A stretch of DNA of 64,000 nt from Pseudomonadota bacterium (GCA_029782295.1 JAKOVB010000124.1:1-64000), one strand, 5' to 3'; numbered from the stretch's first letter, positions 53,315 to 63,467 are shown. Numbers and translations are program-made. The notes: a model not told the origin generated them from the letters alone.

Positions 53315-53665
53315 ATGCTGTATTTTGCCATCCGGGTACTGGTGTCGGCGTTGCTGATCGCGGCCATTTCGGAAATCGCCAGGCGGCATAGCGGTTTCGC
53401 TGCCCTGCTTGCGGCCTTGCCCCTGACATCCCTGCTCGCCTTCATCTGGCTCAACCTGCAGGCAACCCCGGCGGAAGAGATTGCCGCCTTGTCCATACAG
53501 ATTTTCTGGCTGGTGCTGCCGTCGCTGGTCCTGTTCCTGCTTTTCCCGGTTCTGCTGCGTGCAGGAATCGGCTTCTGGCTCAGCCTGTCGCTGTCCATCG
53601 CAGGCACCTTGGCCTGCTATTTCGCTTTATTGCCTCTGCTGAGGCGTTTTGGAGTCACACTTTGA
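53315..53665 (+). CDS. DUF3147-like small membrane protein
   Basis: 116 residues with four membrane helices; FAIRVLVSALLIAAISEIARR and FAALLAALPLTSLLAFIWL are typical of DUF3147. Function unknown. GGAGGG lies 6 bases before ATG 53315. Its TGA overlaps the TTG start of the next lipoprotein. Confidence 0.8.
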   Translation: MLYFAIRVLVSALLIAAISEIARRHSGFAALLAALPLTSLLAFIWLNLQATPAEEIAALSIQIFWLVLPSLVLFLLFPVLLRAGIGFWLSLSLSIAGTLACYFALLPLLRRFGVTL

Positions 53666-53916
53666 ATCGACGTCTGATCGGCGCACTCGCGCTTTCCTGC
53701 CTGCTGATGGCCTGCAACAAACTTACTGTCGAAAACTACGACAAGCTCGAAACCGGGCTGACCTATGACCAGACCGTGGCCATCCTCGGCAAACCGGCCT
53801 CCTGTGACGACATGCTCGGGATCAAGATCTGCCGCTGGGGCGACGATACCCGCAGGATCATGGTCAACTTCGTTGGCGGAAAAATCGTGCTGACCTCCGC
53901 CGAGAATATCCACTAG
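53662..53916 (+). CDS. small SmpA/OmlA-like lipoprotein (DUF3862 type)
   Basis: Eighty-four residues: lipoprotein signal (MNRRLIGALALSCLLMAC, lipobox LLMAC), then LTVENYDKLETGLTYDQTVAILGKPASC, the 'xGmtyxeVxxilGkP' fold of BamE-like small lipoproteins. TTG start at 53662 with GGAG upstream, coupled to the membrane gene. Confidence 0.8.
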   Translation: MNRRLIGALALSCLLMACNKLTVENYDKLETGLTYDQTVAILGKPASCDDMLGIKICRWGDDTRRIMVNFVGGKIVLTSAENIH

Positions 53917-53926
53917 GGCCTGCCGC

Positions 53927-54769
53927 ATGCTCAGTTACCGCCACGCCTTCCACGCCGGCAATCACGCCGATGTCCTCAAGCACTTCGTCCTGACGCAGGT
54001 GCTGAAATATTTTATCCAGAAAGACAAACCCTTCTGGTACATCGACACCCACGCCGGCGCCGGCATGTATGCCCTGGACGAGGGTTACGCCACGCAGACC
54101 GCTGAGTACCGCGACGGGATCGAAAGGCTTTGGAACACCCCTGATCTGCCACACGCCCTGCTGGAATACGTTGCGCTGGTCCGAGGCAGCAACCCGCCGG
54201 GAAAGCTGCAGACCTATCCGGGTTCGCCCGGCTTCGCACGTCCGCTGCTGCGTGCCGAGGACCGCATGCAATTATTCGAGCTGCACCCGACGGATTATGA
54301 GTTGCTCCTGCAGGCCTTTGCACGCAACCGGAAGATCCGGATCGAGCAGAAGGACGGTTTCGCCGGCCTGAAAGCCGTGCTCCCCCCGCCCCCGCGCCGC
54401 GCCGTGGTATTGATCGATCCGCCTTACGAACAGAAACAGGATTACGCCCGCGTGGTCGATGCCCTCAAGGACAGCCTGCAGCGCTTCGCCACCGGCACTT
54501 ACATCCTGTGGTACCCCCTGCTGCAACGCCCGGAACCGAAACTGTTGCAGGAGCGCCTGCAGGACCTGAACCTGCCAAGCTGGCTGCACACCACGCTATC
54601 CGTGCAGGAACCCAGTCGCGAAGGCTACGGTATGTTCGGTAGCGGACTGTTCGTCATCAACCCGCCGTGGACGCTTAACCAGACCCTGCAGGACACCCTG
54701 CCGGTGCTCGTCGACCTGCTCGGCCTGGATCAGGGCGCGAACTACACGCTGGACGCGCACATCCCGTAA
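53927..54769 (+). CDS. rlmJ: 23S rRNA (adenine2030-N6)-methyltransferase RlmJ
   Basis: 280 residues. YRHAFHAGNHADVLKH at the N-terminus is the RlmJ hallmark; DTHAGAGMY is the SAM loop and VLIDPPYEQ the catalytic DPPY motif. Modifies the peptidyl-transferase region of 23S rRNA. Ten bases after the lipoprotein gene and convergent with hisC. Confidence 0.97.
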   Translation: MLSYRHAFHAGNHADVLKHFVLTQVLKYFIQKDKPFWYIDTHAGAGMYALDEGYATQTAEYRDGIERLWNTPDLPHALLEYVALVRGSNPPGKLQTYPGSPGFARPLLRAEDRMQLFELHPTDYELLLQAFARNRKIRIEQKDGFAGLKAVLPPPPRRAVVLIDPPYEQKQDYARVVDALKDSLQRFATGTYILWYPLLQRPEPKLLQERLQDLNLPSWLHTTLSVQEPSREGYGMFGSGLFVINPPWTLNQTLQDTLPVLVDLLGLDQGANYTLDAHIP

Positions 54770-54800
54770 AAAAGGGCGCAAACCTCGCGGTTGCGCCCTT
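54768..54800 (-). terminator. terminator of the gyrA-serC-pheA-hisC side
   Basis: GGGCGCAA-acctcgcgg-TTGCGCCC, with six T following on the minus strand. It overlaps the rlmJ stop codon and lacks a T-run on the plus strand. Confidence 0.8.
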
Positions 54801-54821
54801 CCCGGCATCCATCCTGCTTGA

Positions 54822-55925
54822 TCAGCCCTCGAGGATCGCCCCCAACACTTCCAGGAAACGGGCGTTCTCGCTTTCCAGACCGATACTGACCCGCAGGTAT
54901 TCCGGCATCTCGTAATTCGCCACGGGCCGCACGATGACCCCCTGCTCCAGCAACTTGCGGTACACGGCTGCCGCATCCGGAATACGGACGCTGACGAAAT
55001 TGCCATAGGACGGGATATAGCTCAAACCCAGCGCTGTTACCCCTGCGGTGATCTGTTGCATGCCGGCATCGTTGAGTTCACGGGTACGGCGCACGAAATC
55101 GACATCCTGCAACGCAGCGGCTGCAGCCGCCAGGGCGATGCTGTTGACGTTGAACGGCTGGCGGACGCGGTTGACCAGATCCGCCACCCGGGGATGCGCA
55201 AGCGCAAAGCCAACGCGCAGACCGGCCAGGCCATAAGCCTTGGAGAAAGTGCGGCTGACGAGCAGGTTTTCGAACTCGGTCAGCCAGCCGATGCTTTCCG
55301 CCTTCAATGCATCGGGCAAGTACTCGTCGTAGGCCTCGTCCAGCACCACGATGACATGCTTGGGCACTGCACGCAGGAATGCCAGCAAATCGGCTTTCCC
55401 AAGCAGCGTCCCGGTTGGATTGTTGGGATTGGCGATGAACACCATGCGGGTATCCGGCGTGATCGCTGCGAGCATGGCGCTCAGGTCATGACCATAATCA
55501 CGCGCCGCCACGCTGACACCCCTGGCGCCGATCGCCAGCGTCACCAGCGGATACACCGCGAAAGCATGCTGCGAATAGACAGCTTCCACACCAGGTTGCA
55601 GGAATGCACGCGCGGCCAACTCGAGGATGTCGTTGGAGCCATTGCCCAGCACGACCTGGTCGATTTGCACGCCGAATCGCTTGCAGATCGCGTCCTTCAG
55701 GACGAAACCGTTGCCGTCCGGATATCGGGCAATCTCCGCCAGTTCGGCCTGCATGGCCTGTCGCGCCAAGGGACTGACACCAAGCGGATTTTCGTTGGAA
55801 GCCAGCTTGACGATGGCGGACTCCGCCAGGCCGAATTCACGGGCCAGCTCGGAAATCGGCTTGCCGGGCTGATAAGGGGCGATGGCACGCACATGGGCCG
55901 GCGCCAGATCGTAGGAATGGGTCAT
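54822..55925 (-). CDS. hisC: histidinol-phosphate aminotransferase
   Basis: PLP enzyme of histidine synthesis, also able to act on aromatic amino acids. 367 residues; [12 protein letters not shown] at the N-terminus, [17 protein letters not shown], and PLP lysine in [17 protein letters not shown]. Its position behind pheA suggests an aromatic-pathway role as well. Last gene of the block before the terminator. Confidence 0.95.
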   Translation of the reverse strand: MTHSYDLAPAHVRAIAPYQPGKPISELAREFGLAESAIVKLASNENPLGVSPLARQAMQAELAEIARYPDGNGFVLKDAICKRFGVQIDQVVLGNGSNDILELAARAFLQPGVEAVYSQHAFAVYPLVTLAIGARGVSVAARDYGHDLSAMLAAITPDTRMVFIANPNNPTGTLLGKADLLAFLRAVPKHVIVVLDEAYDEYLPDALKAESIGWLTEFENLLVSRTFSKAYGLAGLRVGFALAHPRVADLVNRVRQPFNVNSIALAAAAAALQDVDFVRRTRELNDAGMQQITAGVTALGLSYIPSYGNFVSVRIPDAAAVYRKLLEQGVIVRPVANYEMPEYLRVSIGLESENARFLEVLGAILEG

Positions 55926-55962
55926 GCTCGCTGCTCTGTGTAGGGCGTATTAATCAATCAAT

Positions 55963-57030
55963 TCAAATGACGGCAACCGGGTAGGAGCCCAGCACCTTGA
56001 GGAAGGCGGCACGTCCGTTCAGTTCATCCAGGGCCTGTGACACCTTGGCGTCGGCACGATGCCCTTCGATATCGACGAAGAACACGTACTCCCACATTCC
56101 GGTATGTGCCGGACGGGATTCGAACTTGGTCATGCTGACGCCGTTTCTTGCCAGAGGTTCCAGCAGTTGCACCACGGCACCAGGGGCGTTGCGCGTCGCC
56201 ATGGCCAGCGAAGTCTTGTCGCGACCGGAAGGTGCGACATCATGGCGGGAAAGTACCAGGAACCGCGTCGTATTGCGCGGATCATCCTCGATATTCTCGG
56301 CCAGCAGATTCAGGCCGAACAGTTCGCCAGCCCGGCGGCTTGCAATCGCTGCCGCACCCGGCATCTCACCAGCCAGCCGGGCGGCTTCAGCATTGCTGGC
56401 AACCGCCTGCCGCTCGACACCCGGCAGGTTGCGATTCAGCCACTCGTGACACTGCGCCAGCGACTGCGCGTGCGAAAACACCTTGGTGATCTTGCTGCGG
56501 TCCTCGGATTTGCCAAGCAGGTTGTGGTGGACCGGCAAGGTGACTTCCCCGCAGATCTGGGCCCCGGTCGCCAGCAACAGGTCCAGCGTCCGGCCGATGG
56601 CACCTTCGGTCGAGTTTTCCACGGGCACCACCCCGTAGTCGGCGGTACCCGCCTCGACCGATTGGAACACCTCGTCGATGGATGCGCACTGGACCGGATG
56701 GCTAAGGCCGCCGAACTGCTTGCTGGCCGCTTCTTCGCTATAGGTGCCGAGCGGTCCCAGGAAAGCGACAGACAAGGCTTTTTCCAGGGTGCGGCAGTTG
56801 GACATGATCGTGCGGAAAATAGCGGTAATCGCCTCGTCCGGCAACGGACCCTGATTCTGGTCCATCAGCCGGCGCAACACCTGCGCCTCGCGTTCGGGAC
56901 GATAAATCGGCCCCCCCCCCTTGAGGTTGCCAATGGTGTGGGCCAGACGTGCACGCTCGCTGACCAGTTTGAGCATCTGGTCGTCGATCGCGTCGATCTG
57001 CTCACGGCATTTTTTGAGTTCGTCGCTCAT
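55963..57030 (-). CDS. pheA: bifunctional chorismate mutase/prephenate dehydratase
   Basis: 355 residues: AroQ-type chorismate mutase (1-90, with IGNLKGGGPIYRPERE), prephenate dehydratase (AFLGPLGTYSEEA, GVVPVENSTEGAIG, NTTRFLVLSR), and ACT domain (ESRPAHTGMWEYVFFVD) for Phe feedback. The GGG codons of LKGGGP come from a run of ten G at 56911-56920, a slippage-prone tract. The stop overlaps the serC side at 57030. Confidence 0.97.
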   Translation of the reverse strand: MSDELKKCREQIDAIDDQMLKLVSERARLAHTIGNLKGGGPIYRPEREAQVLRRLMDQNQGPLPDEAITAIFRTIMSNCRTLEKALSVAFLGPLGTYSEEAASKQFGGLSHPVQCASIDEVFQSVEAGTADYGVVPVENSTEGAIGRTLDLLLATGAQICGEVTLPVHHNLLGKSEDRSKITKVFSHAQSLAQCHEWLNRNLPGVERQAVASNAEAARLAGEMPGAAAIASRRAGELFGLNLLAENIEDDPRNTTRFLVLSRHDVAPSGRDKTSLAMATRNAPGAVVQLLEPLARNGVSMTKFESRPAHTGMWEYVFFVDIEGHRADAKVSQALDELNGRAAFLKVLGSYPVAVI

Positions 57031-58154
57031 TACCCGTGCACTTTAGCAAATTGCTGCATGAATTCCACCAGCGCATGCACACCGGCTTCCGACATGGCGT
57101 TGTAAATGGAGGCACGCATGCCGCCGACGCTCTTGTGCCCCTTGAGGTTCATCAGGCCGGCAGCTTCCGCTTCCTTCAGGAAGATCGCGTCCAGACCGGC
57201 ATCCGCCAGCGTGAATGGCACGTTCATGCGCGAACGGTTGGCCGGATCGACCGGATTGCGGTAGAAACCGCCGCTTTCATCGATGCATCGATATAGCTGC
57301 TCCGCCTTGCGGACGTTGACCTGTTCAATAGCGGCCACGCCTCCCTGACGCTTCAACCACTGGAACACCAGGCCGGCCACGTAAATGCCAAAGGTCGGCG
57401 GGGTGTTGAGCATGGAGATATTTTCCGCCATGACGGCAAAATCCATGGTACTTGGGAGTGTTGGGATCGCCTTGCCCAGCAGGTCTTCACGCACGATCAC
57501 CAGCACCAGCCCGGAGGGTCCGATGTTTTTCTGCGCACCGGCGTAGATCAAGCCATATCGGCTGACATCGACCCGACGGGACAGGATATGAGAACTCATG
57601 TCCGCCACCAGCGGCACCCTCGCGGCCCGGGCCGCGAGCGCAGCGCAATCGTCCTGCACCTCGACGCCGTAGATGGTTTCGTTGGTACACAGGTGCAGGA
57701 AGGCAGCCTTGGGATCCAGGGTGATCTCGTCGTCACGCAGGAAGCGGGTGTAGCCGTCCGCGACAGCGCCCTTGGCTGTCGTGCTCCCGGCCACATGGAC
57801 CGCACCGGCAATCGGTGCCACGCGCTGGGCTTCCTCGACGGCCTTTTTCGACCAGGACCCTGTGACCAGGTAATCAGCGGAACCGCCACCGGCCAGATTC
57901 ATCGGGATCTGCGAGAACAGCTGGGTTGCGCCCCCCTGCAGGAACAGGACCTTGTAGTTGTCCGGGATAGCGAGCAGGTCGCGCAGGTCAGCTTCGGCCG
58001 CAGCGAGAATGATGCCGAACTCCTTGCCGCGATGGCTCATTTCCATCACGGACATGCCACACCCATGCCAGTCCAGCACTTCGTCGCGGACCTGCGCCAG
58101 CACTTCTTCCGGCAGCACCGCCGGGCCGGCGCTAAAATTCCAGACGCGCGACAT
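57030..58154 (-). CDS. serC: phosphoserine aminotransferase
   Basis: PLP enzyme of serine and pyridoxine synthesis. 374 residues from ATG 58154 (MSRVWNFSAGPAVLPEEVL), with MEMSHRGKEF, PLP lysine in AGAQKNIGPSG, and the C-terminal TNLKGHKSVGGMRAS-type block (NLKGHKSVGGMRASIYN). The frame extends 22 codons into gyrA, but this start lies right after the gyrA stop. Confidence 0.97.
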   Translation of the reverse strand: MSRVWNFSAGPAVLPEEVLAQVRDEVLDWHGCGMSVMEMSHRGKEFGIILAAAEADLRDLLAIPDNYKVLFLQGGATQLFSQIPMNLAGGGSADYLVTGSWSKKAVEEAQRVAPIAGAVHVAGSTTAKGAVADGYTRFLRDDEITLDPKAAFLHLCTNETIYGVEVQDDCAALAARAARVPLVADMSSHILSRRVDVSRYGLIYAGAQKNIGPSGLVLVIVREDLLGKAIPTLPSTMDFAVMAENISMLNTPPTFGIYVAGLVFQWLKRQGGVAAIEQVNVRKAEQLYRCIDESGGFYRNPVDPANRSRMNVPFTLADAGLDAIFLKEAEAAGLMNLKGHKSVGGMRASIYNAMSEAGVHALVEFMQQFAKVHG

Positions 58155-58155
58155 C

Positions 58156-60705
58156 TTATTCCACGCCCTCGTCTTCCGTTTCAACGACCTTTTCCAGGCC
58201 GGAGAGCTTTTCGCCCTCACCCAGGTTGATCAGGGTCACGCCCTGGGTGGCACGACCCAGCTCACGGATTTCCTTGACGCGGGTACGGATCAGCACGCCA
58301 CCAGTGGTGATCAGCATGATCTCATCGTCGTCGCTGACCAGCTTGGCGGCCACCACCTTGCCGTTACGCGTCGAGGTCGCGATCGCGATCACCCCCTGCG
58401 TTGCACGGCCGGAGTGACGGAAGTCGGCCAGCACAGTGCGCTTGCCGTAGCCGTTCTCCGTCGCGACCAGCACGCTCTGCTGGTCGTTGTCGGCGATCAG
58501 CAGCGACAACACCTGCTGCTTGGCCTGCAGTTTCATGCCACGCACGCCGCGGGTGGCACGCCCCATCGGACGCACGTCCTCTTCGTCGAACCAGACTGCC
58601 TTGCCGGCATCGGAGACCAGCACCACGTCGTTGCTGCCGTTGGTCACTTCGGCCCCGATCAGGTAGTCGCCTTCGTCCAGGTTGATGGCGATGATGCCGG
58701 CCTTGCGCGGGTTGGAGAATTCGGTCAGGGCGGTCTTCTTCACGGTCCCCTGCGCGGTCGCCATGAAAATGAAATGATTTTCGTCGAACTCCTTGACCGA
58801 CAGGATGGCGTTGATCTTCTCGCCTTCCTCCAGCGGGAACAGGTTGACGATCGGCTTGCCACGGCTGATGCGGCTGCCTTGCGGCACTTCGTAGACCTTG
58901 AGCCAATAGACGCGGCCACGACTGGAGAAGCAGAGGATGTAGTCGTGGGTATTGGCCACGAACATCTTGTCGATGAAATCGTCTTCCTTGGTGGCCGCGG
59001 CCTGCTTGCCGCGGCCACCGCGACGCTGGGCACGGTACTCGTCCAGCGGCTGCGATTTCACATAACCGGTATGCGACAGGGTCACCACGACGTCCTGCGG
59101 GGTGATCAGGTCTTCCAGGGAGATATCCTGTGCGTTCTGCTCGATCTCGCTGCGACGCTTGTCGCCGAACTGTTGCTTCACCGCCGCCAGTTCCTCGGAG
59201 ATGATCGCGGTCACGCGTTCCGGCTTGGCCAGAATATCCAGCAGGTCGGTGATGACATCCATCACTTCCTTGTATTCGTTGACGATCTTGTCCTGTTCCA
59301 GGCCGGTCAGGCGCTGCAAGCGCATCTGCAGGATTTCCTGCGCCTGCACGTCGGATAACATGTAGCCGTTGTTCTTCAGGCCGTAAGCCTCGTCCAGGCC
59401 TTCCGGGCGGGAGGCGTCGGAAGTGGCGCGTTTCAGCATTTCCTCGACCACCGGGGACTTCCACGGGCGCGCCATCAAGGCAACCTTGGCTTCCGGCGGC
59501 GTCGGAGCGGCCTTGATGATGGCGATCATTTCGTCCACATTGGCCAGCGCGACAGCCAGGCCTTCCAGCACATGGCCACGGGCGCGCGCCTTGCGCAGCT
59601 CGAATACCGTCCGGCGTGTCACCACTTCGCGACGATGGCGCAGGAACGCTTCCAGCATCTGTTTCAGGTTGAGCAGGCGCGGCTGGCCGTCAACCAGGGC
59701 CACCATGTTCATGCCGAAGGTGTCCTGCAACTGCGTCTGCTTGTACAGGTTGTTCAGTACCACCTCCGGCACTTCACCGCGCTTGAGCTCGATGACCATG
59801 CGCATGCCGGACTTGTCCGATTCGTCGCGCAGGTCGGAAATGCCCTCGATCTTCTTCTCGTTGACCAGTTCGGCGATCTTTTCGATCAACGACTTCTTGT
59901 TGACCTGGTACGGCAACTCGTCGACGATGATTGCCTGACGGTCCCCCTTGCCGATATCCTCGAAGTGGGTGCGGGCACGCATCACCACACGGCCACGGCC
60001 AGTGCGATAGCCTTCCTTCACACCCACCGTGCCATAAATGATGCCGGCAGTCGGGAAATCAGGCGCTGGCACGATGTCGATCAGTTCGTCGATGGTGATG
60101 TCGGCGTTGGCAAGCACGGCCAGGCAGGCATCGATGACTTCATTCAGGTTATGGGGCGGGATGTTGGTTGCCATGCCCACCGCGATCCCGGATGAACCGT
60201 TGATCAGCAGGTTGGGGATCTTGGCCGGCAACACCAGCGGCTCGTGTTCCGAGCCGTCGTAGTTCGGCCCGAAATCGACCGTTTCCTTGTCCAGGTCGGC
60301 CAGCAGTTCGTGGGCGATTTTCGCCATGCGGATTTCGGTATACCGCATGGCCGCCGCATTGTCGCCGTCGACCGAACCGAAGTTGCCCTGGCCATCCACC
60401 AGCATGTAGCGGAGGGAGAAGTCCTGCGCCATGCGGACGATGGTGTCGTACACCGCCGTATCGCCGTGCGGGTGGTATTTACCGATCACGTCACCGACGA
60501 TACGCGCCGATTTCTTGTACGGACGGTTCCAGTCGTTGCTGAGTTCATGCATGGCGAACAGCACCCGGCGATGCACTGGTTTCAGGCCGTCGCGCACATC
60601 CGGGAGTGCACGCCCGACGATCACGCTCATGGCGTAATCGAGGTAGGAACGGCGCATTTCTTCTTCGAGACTGACGGGTAGCGTTTCTTTGGCGAACTGA
60701 TCCAT
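58156..60705 (-). CDS. gyrA: DNA gyrase subunit A
   Basis: 849 residues. Catalytic Tyr in [10 protein letters not shown], quinolone region [18 protein letters not shown] with Thr at the Ser83-equivalent and Asp at 87, GyrA-box QRRGGRGK, six beta-pinwheel repeats. The acidic end ([10 protein letters not shown]) is short. First gene of gyrA-serC-pheA-hisC. Confidence 0.98.
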   Translation of the reverse strand: MDQFAKETLPVSLEEEMRRSYLDYAMSVIVGRALPDVRDGLKPVHRRVLFAMHELSNDWNRPYKKSARIVGDVIGKYHPHGDTAVYDTIVRMAQDFSLRYMLVDGQGNFGSVDGDNAAAMRYTEIRMAKIAHELLADLDKETVDFGPNYDGSEHEPLVLPAKIPNLLINGSSGIAVGMATNIPPHNLNEVIDACLAVLANADITIDELIDIVPAPDFPTAGIIYGTVGVKEGYRTGRGRVVMRARTHFEDIGKGDRQAIIVDELPYQVNKKSLIEKIAELVNEKKIEGISDLRDESDKSGMRMVIELKRGEVPEVVLNNLYKQTQLQDTFGMNMVALVDGQPRLLNLKQMLEAFLRHRREVVTRRTVFELRKARARGHVLEGLAVALANVDEMIAIIKAAPTPPEAKVALMARPWKSPVVEEMLKRATSDASRPEGLDEAYGLKNNGYMLSDVQAQEILQMRLQRLTGLEQDKIVNEYKEVMDVITDLLDILAKPERVTAIISEELAAVKQQFGDKRRSEIEQNAQDISLEDLITPQDVVVTLSHTGYVKSQPLDEYRAQRRGGRGKQAAATKEDDFIDKMFVANTHDYILCFSSRGRVYWLKVYEVPQGSRISRGKPIVNLFPLEEGEKINAILSVKEFDENHFIFMATAQGTVKKTALTEFSNPRKAGIIAINLDEGDYLIGAEVTNGSNDVVLVSDAGKAVWFDEEDVRPMGRATRGVRGMKLQAKQQVLSLLIADNDQQSVLVATENGYGKRTVLADFRHSGRATQGVIAIATSTRNGKVVAAKLVSDDDEIMLITTGGVLIRTRVKEIRELGRATQGVTLINLGEGEKLSGLEKVVETEDEGVE

Positions 60706-61008
60706 TAAGAGCCTATTTTTCGTTGTAAACGACGGCGCTGCGGCCGTCTGGTTTAGTCAGGTATTTAACCTCGTGATTTTAGCATGAGACGTCCGTCCGA
60801 AACACTGGAATATCAGGCCAGGGGACACCTTTCCACAGCAGTTTACTTTCCGGTCATATAGTGTAATATACCCACTAATCACCGACCGGTCATTTTTATG
60901 CAACCCTATGACGGTACTGAATTTATCACCACTCATGCGCCTCTGACTCGCTTCCGGACAGGGGGTGTCAAAACATGGACGGTGACAAGTTGACAGGAGG
61001 AAACGACG
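60706..61008. other. divergent intergenic region, gyrA side
   Basis: Holds the gyrA leader with hairpin GACGGC-cgcagc-GCCGTC read on the minus strand, and the promoter region of the broken gene to the right, including two CCGGTCAT direct repeats. No coding frame is supported. Confidence 0.5.
60842..60893 (+). promoter_or_regulatory. candidate sigma-70 promoter with two CCGGTCAT repeats
   Basis: TTTACT (60842-60847), 16-base spacer, TAATAT (60864-60869). CCGGTCAT occurs at 60850-60857 inside the spacer and at 60886-60893 just after the expected start, 36 bases apart, an arrangement suited to repression. Confidence 0.45.
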
Positions 61009-62267
61009 ATGGAAGTAAAACAGGTCAGTGAAATTTGGGTGCGTCCCGCCCATCGCAACTCAATCTCGATAACGGCGTATCTAGCGCCCTCAAAAGCGTC
61101 GGCATCTCCTCGTCACCAGACGGCAAGGCACTGGTGGCCGCCCAGGAACGCATGCTGACGGCGATGGAGGAATCGCAGAAAGCCGCTGGACACTCTGGCG
61201 CCCTCCTTCGCGCCGGCGCCCTGGGAGAAGCCGCAGCCAAACTGTCCGGGGAATTGCCCCCCGATGAACTGCGCAAGATCCTCGCCGATACCCACGGGGG
61301 ACACTGGCGTTTCGAACAGGGGCCCAACGGCACCATCACGGCTGTTGGAGGCGCCGTCGGCGTCAACGGCTCCGGCATGCCCTCCATGACCAGGGAAGCA
61401 ATCGCCAACCGGGTCGCTTCCACCTATGACCAGAAAATCGGAATGTCAGTGCTTGAAGAAACCCTGGTCGACACGAAAAACATCGCACAACGGCATGGGG
61501 CTTTCGACGACAAGCATGCCAAGGCCGCCTGGGAGGCCGGCGAGCACGGCGCCGTACCGGAGGCAGCCAAGGATGCCGTTCAGGCAGGGAAAACCAGCGG
61601 CCAGCTGATCCCGGAAGCGGCCGTCGAAAAGGCTGCCGTCGACATTGCCGAAGACGCTGCTGTCATGGCTGGTGCCAAAATCCTGGGAAAAACCCTGGCC
61701 AAATCCGTGCCGCCGGTCGGTATCGGCATGGTAGTGGCAGATGTCGCCAGCGCCGCTGAGGAAACATATGAGGACGTCAAGAAGGGTAACCTGCGGGATG
61801 CCGGCATCGACGGGGCGAGAACAGTCTCGAAAGCCGTGTTTGGCGTTGCCGGCCAGATCGCCACCCCCACCATCGTTGGGGGCGTAGCGATCAATGCCGC
61901 CGGGGAAGGGGCCGACATCGCACTGCAAAGCATGAAGAACGGCACGCAACCGAACCCGCGCGAGCAAATGGCGGAGACTTTCTAGCAGGTCATTCACAAC
62001 CCTGCCGCAGCCAGGGAAGAGAGCCACCAGTCCACCCTGCAACAGCACCCCGACCTTCAAAAAGCCATTACTGCTTACAGTCTGATCAAAGATGGCCTCA
62101 ACCAGGACCCCGCCGCCAGCCCGATGAATCAACAAGTGCTTGCCAGAGTCGAGGCCAACATGAACAAGCTGATCCTGGAAGACAAGCTTTCCGACATCAA
62201 GCTGCCCCAGATCATAGAAACCCGCACCACCACGCAATCCCGCGGACAGGAACTGACCTTGAATTGA
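61009..62267 (+). pseudogene. broken gene: frameshift near codon 9 plus in-frame amber; product unknown
   Basis: A strong ribosome site (ACAGGAGG) precedes ATG 61009, which reads MEVKQVSE and then leaves the long frame. The long frame opens only at TTG 61035, right after a TGA. Restoring one A to the A3 run at 61031-61033 joins them as MEVKQVSENLGASRPSQ. The frame then runs to TAG 61983, and 93 further codons stay open to TGA 62265, consistent with CAG to TAG. The protein is Ala/Gly-rich with a glycine-rich hydrophobic middle (SVPPVGIGMVVADVASA) and a helical C-terminus (HPDLQKAITAYSLIKDGLNQ) reminiscent of large plasmid or toxin-associated proteins. Not recognised. Confidence 0.6.
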
Positions 62268-62315
62268 CTGCCATCCAATTGACTTCCGACAACCAACCGA
62301 ACCGAGGCGCCGACC

Positions 62316-62660
62316 ATGTTGACCAGCATCAACCCGATTTCAACAGCCAGAACCCTATTGCTCAGCATGTCCAGTATCACGGCTGGCTATTGGCTTTACC
62401 AGGAAACCAGACGATGGAGAGGCAAGCCATCCCATTCGTTATTGAGCATGAGTATCCTTTGCTCCTTCGTCATCCTGTATGGCGCGCCCGGATTGATCGA
62501 ATACGCCGCCCCCGGGAACAGCCACGAAATGTTCATGATCACGCTTAGCGAGTTGACCATCGCCACGCTTCTGATCGCAATGAATCTGCAGTTCTGGAAA
62601 ATCGATCAATCGTTCCACTCTCAGCCGACCCCATCCGACCGCATCCAGCAAGACGATTGA
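62316..62660 (+). CDS. small three-helix membrane protein
   Basis: 114 residues with three hydrophobic stretches (about 12-27, 42-60, 74-92) separated by a basic loop (QETRRWRGKPSH). ATG 62316 has GAGG upstream. It lies 48 bases after the broken gene and may be its partner. No family recognised. Confidence 0.55.
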   Translation: MLTSINPISTARTLLLSMSSITAGYWLYQETRRWRGKPSHSLLSMSILCSFVILYGAPGLIEYAAPGNSHEMFMITLSELTIATLLIAMNLQFWKIDQSFHSQPTPSDRIQQDD

Positions 62661-62695
62661 ACTTAACCATGGCAAGACATTGTTCTTACCGGGCC

Positions 62696-62733
62696 ATAGC
62701 CTAAATAAATCAGCCCTATCGATAAAATCAATT
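62696..62733 (+). promoter_or_regulatory. weak OxyR-like site upstream of ahpC
   Basis: ATAG-N7-AAAT-N7-ATCG-N7-CAAT keeps the spacing of ATAG-N7-CTAT-N7-ATAG-N7-CTAT with 11 of 16 bases matching. It lies about 70 bases before the gene. Weak on its own. Confidence 0.25.
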
Positions 62734-62800
62734 AGAAAAATGTTTTAAGTTGAACTAGGCTATTGATCTTTCTCGACCAACCTTCCAAAAGGAGAATTTC

Positions 62801-63403
62801 ATGGCCGTACTCGTAGGCAAAGCCGCCCCCAGTTTCACCACCGCAGCCGTCATGGGCTGCAACACCATCAAGGAAGATTTCACGCTGGCTGACCACATCA
62901 AGGGCAAGTACGCTGTCGTCTTCTTTTATCCGCTGGACTTCACCTTCGTCTGCCCGTCCGAACTGATCGCATTCGATCACCGTCTGGAAGAATTCAAGAA
63001 GCGCGGCGTCGAAGTGGTCGGCGTGTCCATCGACTCCCACTTCACCCACCTGGCCTGGAAGAACACCCCGGTTAACCAGGGCGGCATCGGCAAGGTCGGC
63101 TACCCGCTGATCGCCGACATGAAGCATGACTACTGCAAGGCGTATGACGTCGAAGCAGATGCAGGCGTGGCTTACCGCGGGTCCTTCCTGATCGACAAGG
63201 CTGGTATCGTCCGCCACCAGGTCGTCAATGACCTGCCGCTGGGCCGCAACATCGACGAAATGCTGCGCATGGTCGACGCACTGCAATTCACCGAAGAGCA
63301 TGGCGAAGTCTGCCCGGCCGGCTGGAACAAGGGCAAGCCCGGTATGGACGCCAGCCCCGAAGGCGTAGCGAAGTATCTGGCAGCCAACGCTGACAAGCTG
63401 TAA
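62801..63403 (+). CDS. typical 2-Cys peroxiredoxin (AhpC/Prx1 type)
   Basis: 200 residues. Peroxidatic Cys in FYPLDFTFVCPSELI, resolving Cys in GEVCPAGWNKG, so both are present. Reduces hydrogen and organic peroxides, with reducing power from AhpF or thioredoxin, neither in the window. AAAAGGAG lies 7 bases before the ATG, and a terminator follows; monocistronic. The long AT-rich leader (62661-62800) suggests its own promoter. Confidence 0.95.
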   Translation: MAVLVGKAAPSFTTAAVMGCNTIKEDFTLADHIKGKYAVVFFYPLDFTFVCPSELIAFDHRLEEFKKRGVEVVGVSIDSHFTHLAWKNTPVNQGGIGKVGYPLIADMKHDYCKAYDVEADAGVAYRGSFLIDKAGIVRHQVVNDLPLGRNIDEMLRMVDALQFTEEHGEVCPAGWNKGKPGMDASPEGVAKYLAANADKL

Positions 63404-63427
63404 CCCGGCGCGTTAGCCACCACCATG

Positions 63428-63458
63428 AAAACGGGGCCCGAGGGCCCCGTTTTCTTTT
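63428..63458 (+). terminator. terminator between ahpC-type gene and metZ
   Basis: AAAACGGGGCCC-ga-GGGCCCCGTTTT followed by CTTTTT; usable in both directions by the convergent genes. Confidence 0.9.
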
Positions 63459-63467
63459 TGCATACCG

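Noticed and set aside
60440-60480. GyrA Thr at the Ser83-equivalent as a resistance mutation
   Set aside because: Thr is the native residue in many species; without relatives it cannot be called a mutation.
61029-61037. Programmed -1 frameshift at AAATTTG
   Set aside because: The heptamer is not in the correct zero-frame register for slippage; a lost A is simpler.
62696-62733. Strong claim of OxyR control of the ahpC-type gene
   Set aside because: Only 11 of 16 consensus bases match; kept as a low-confidence site.
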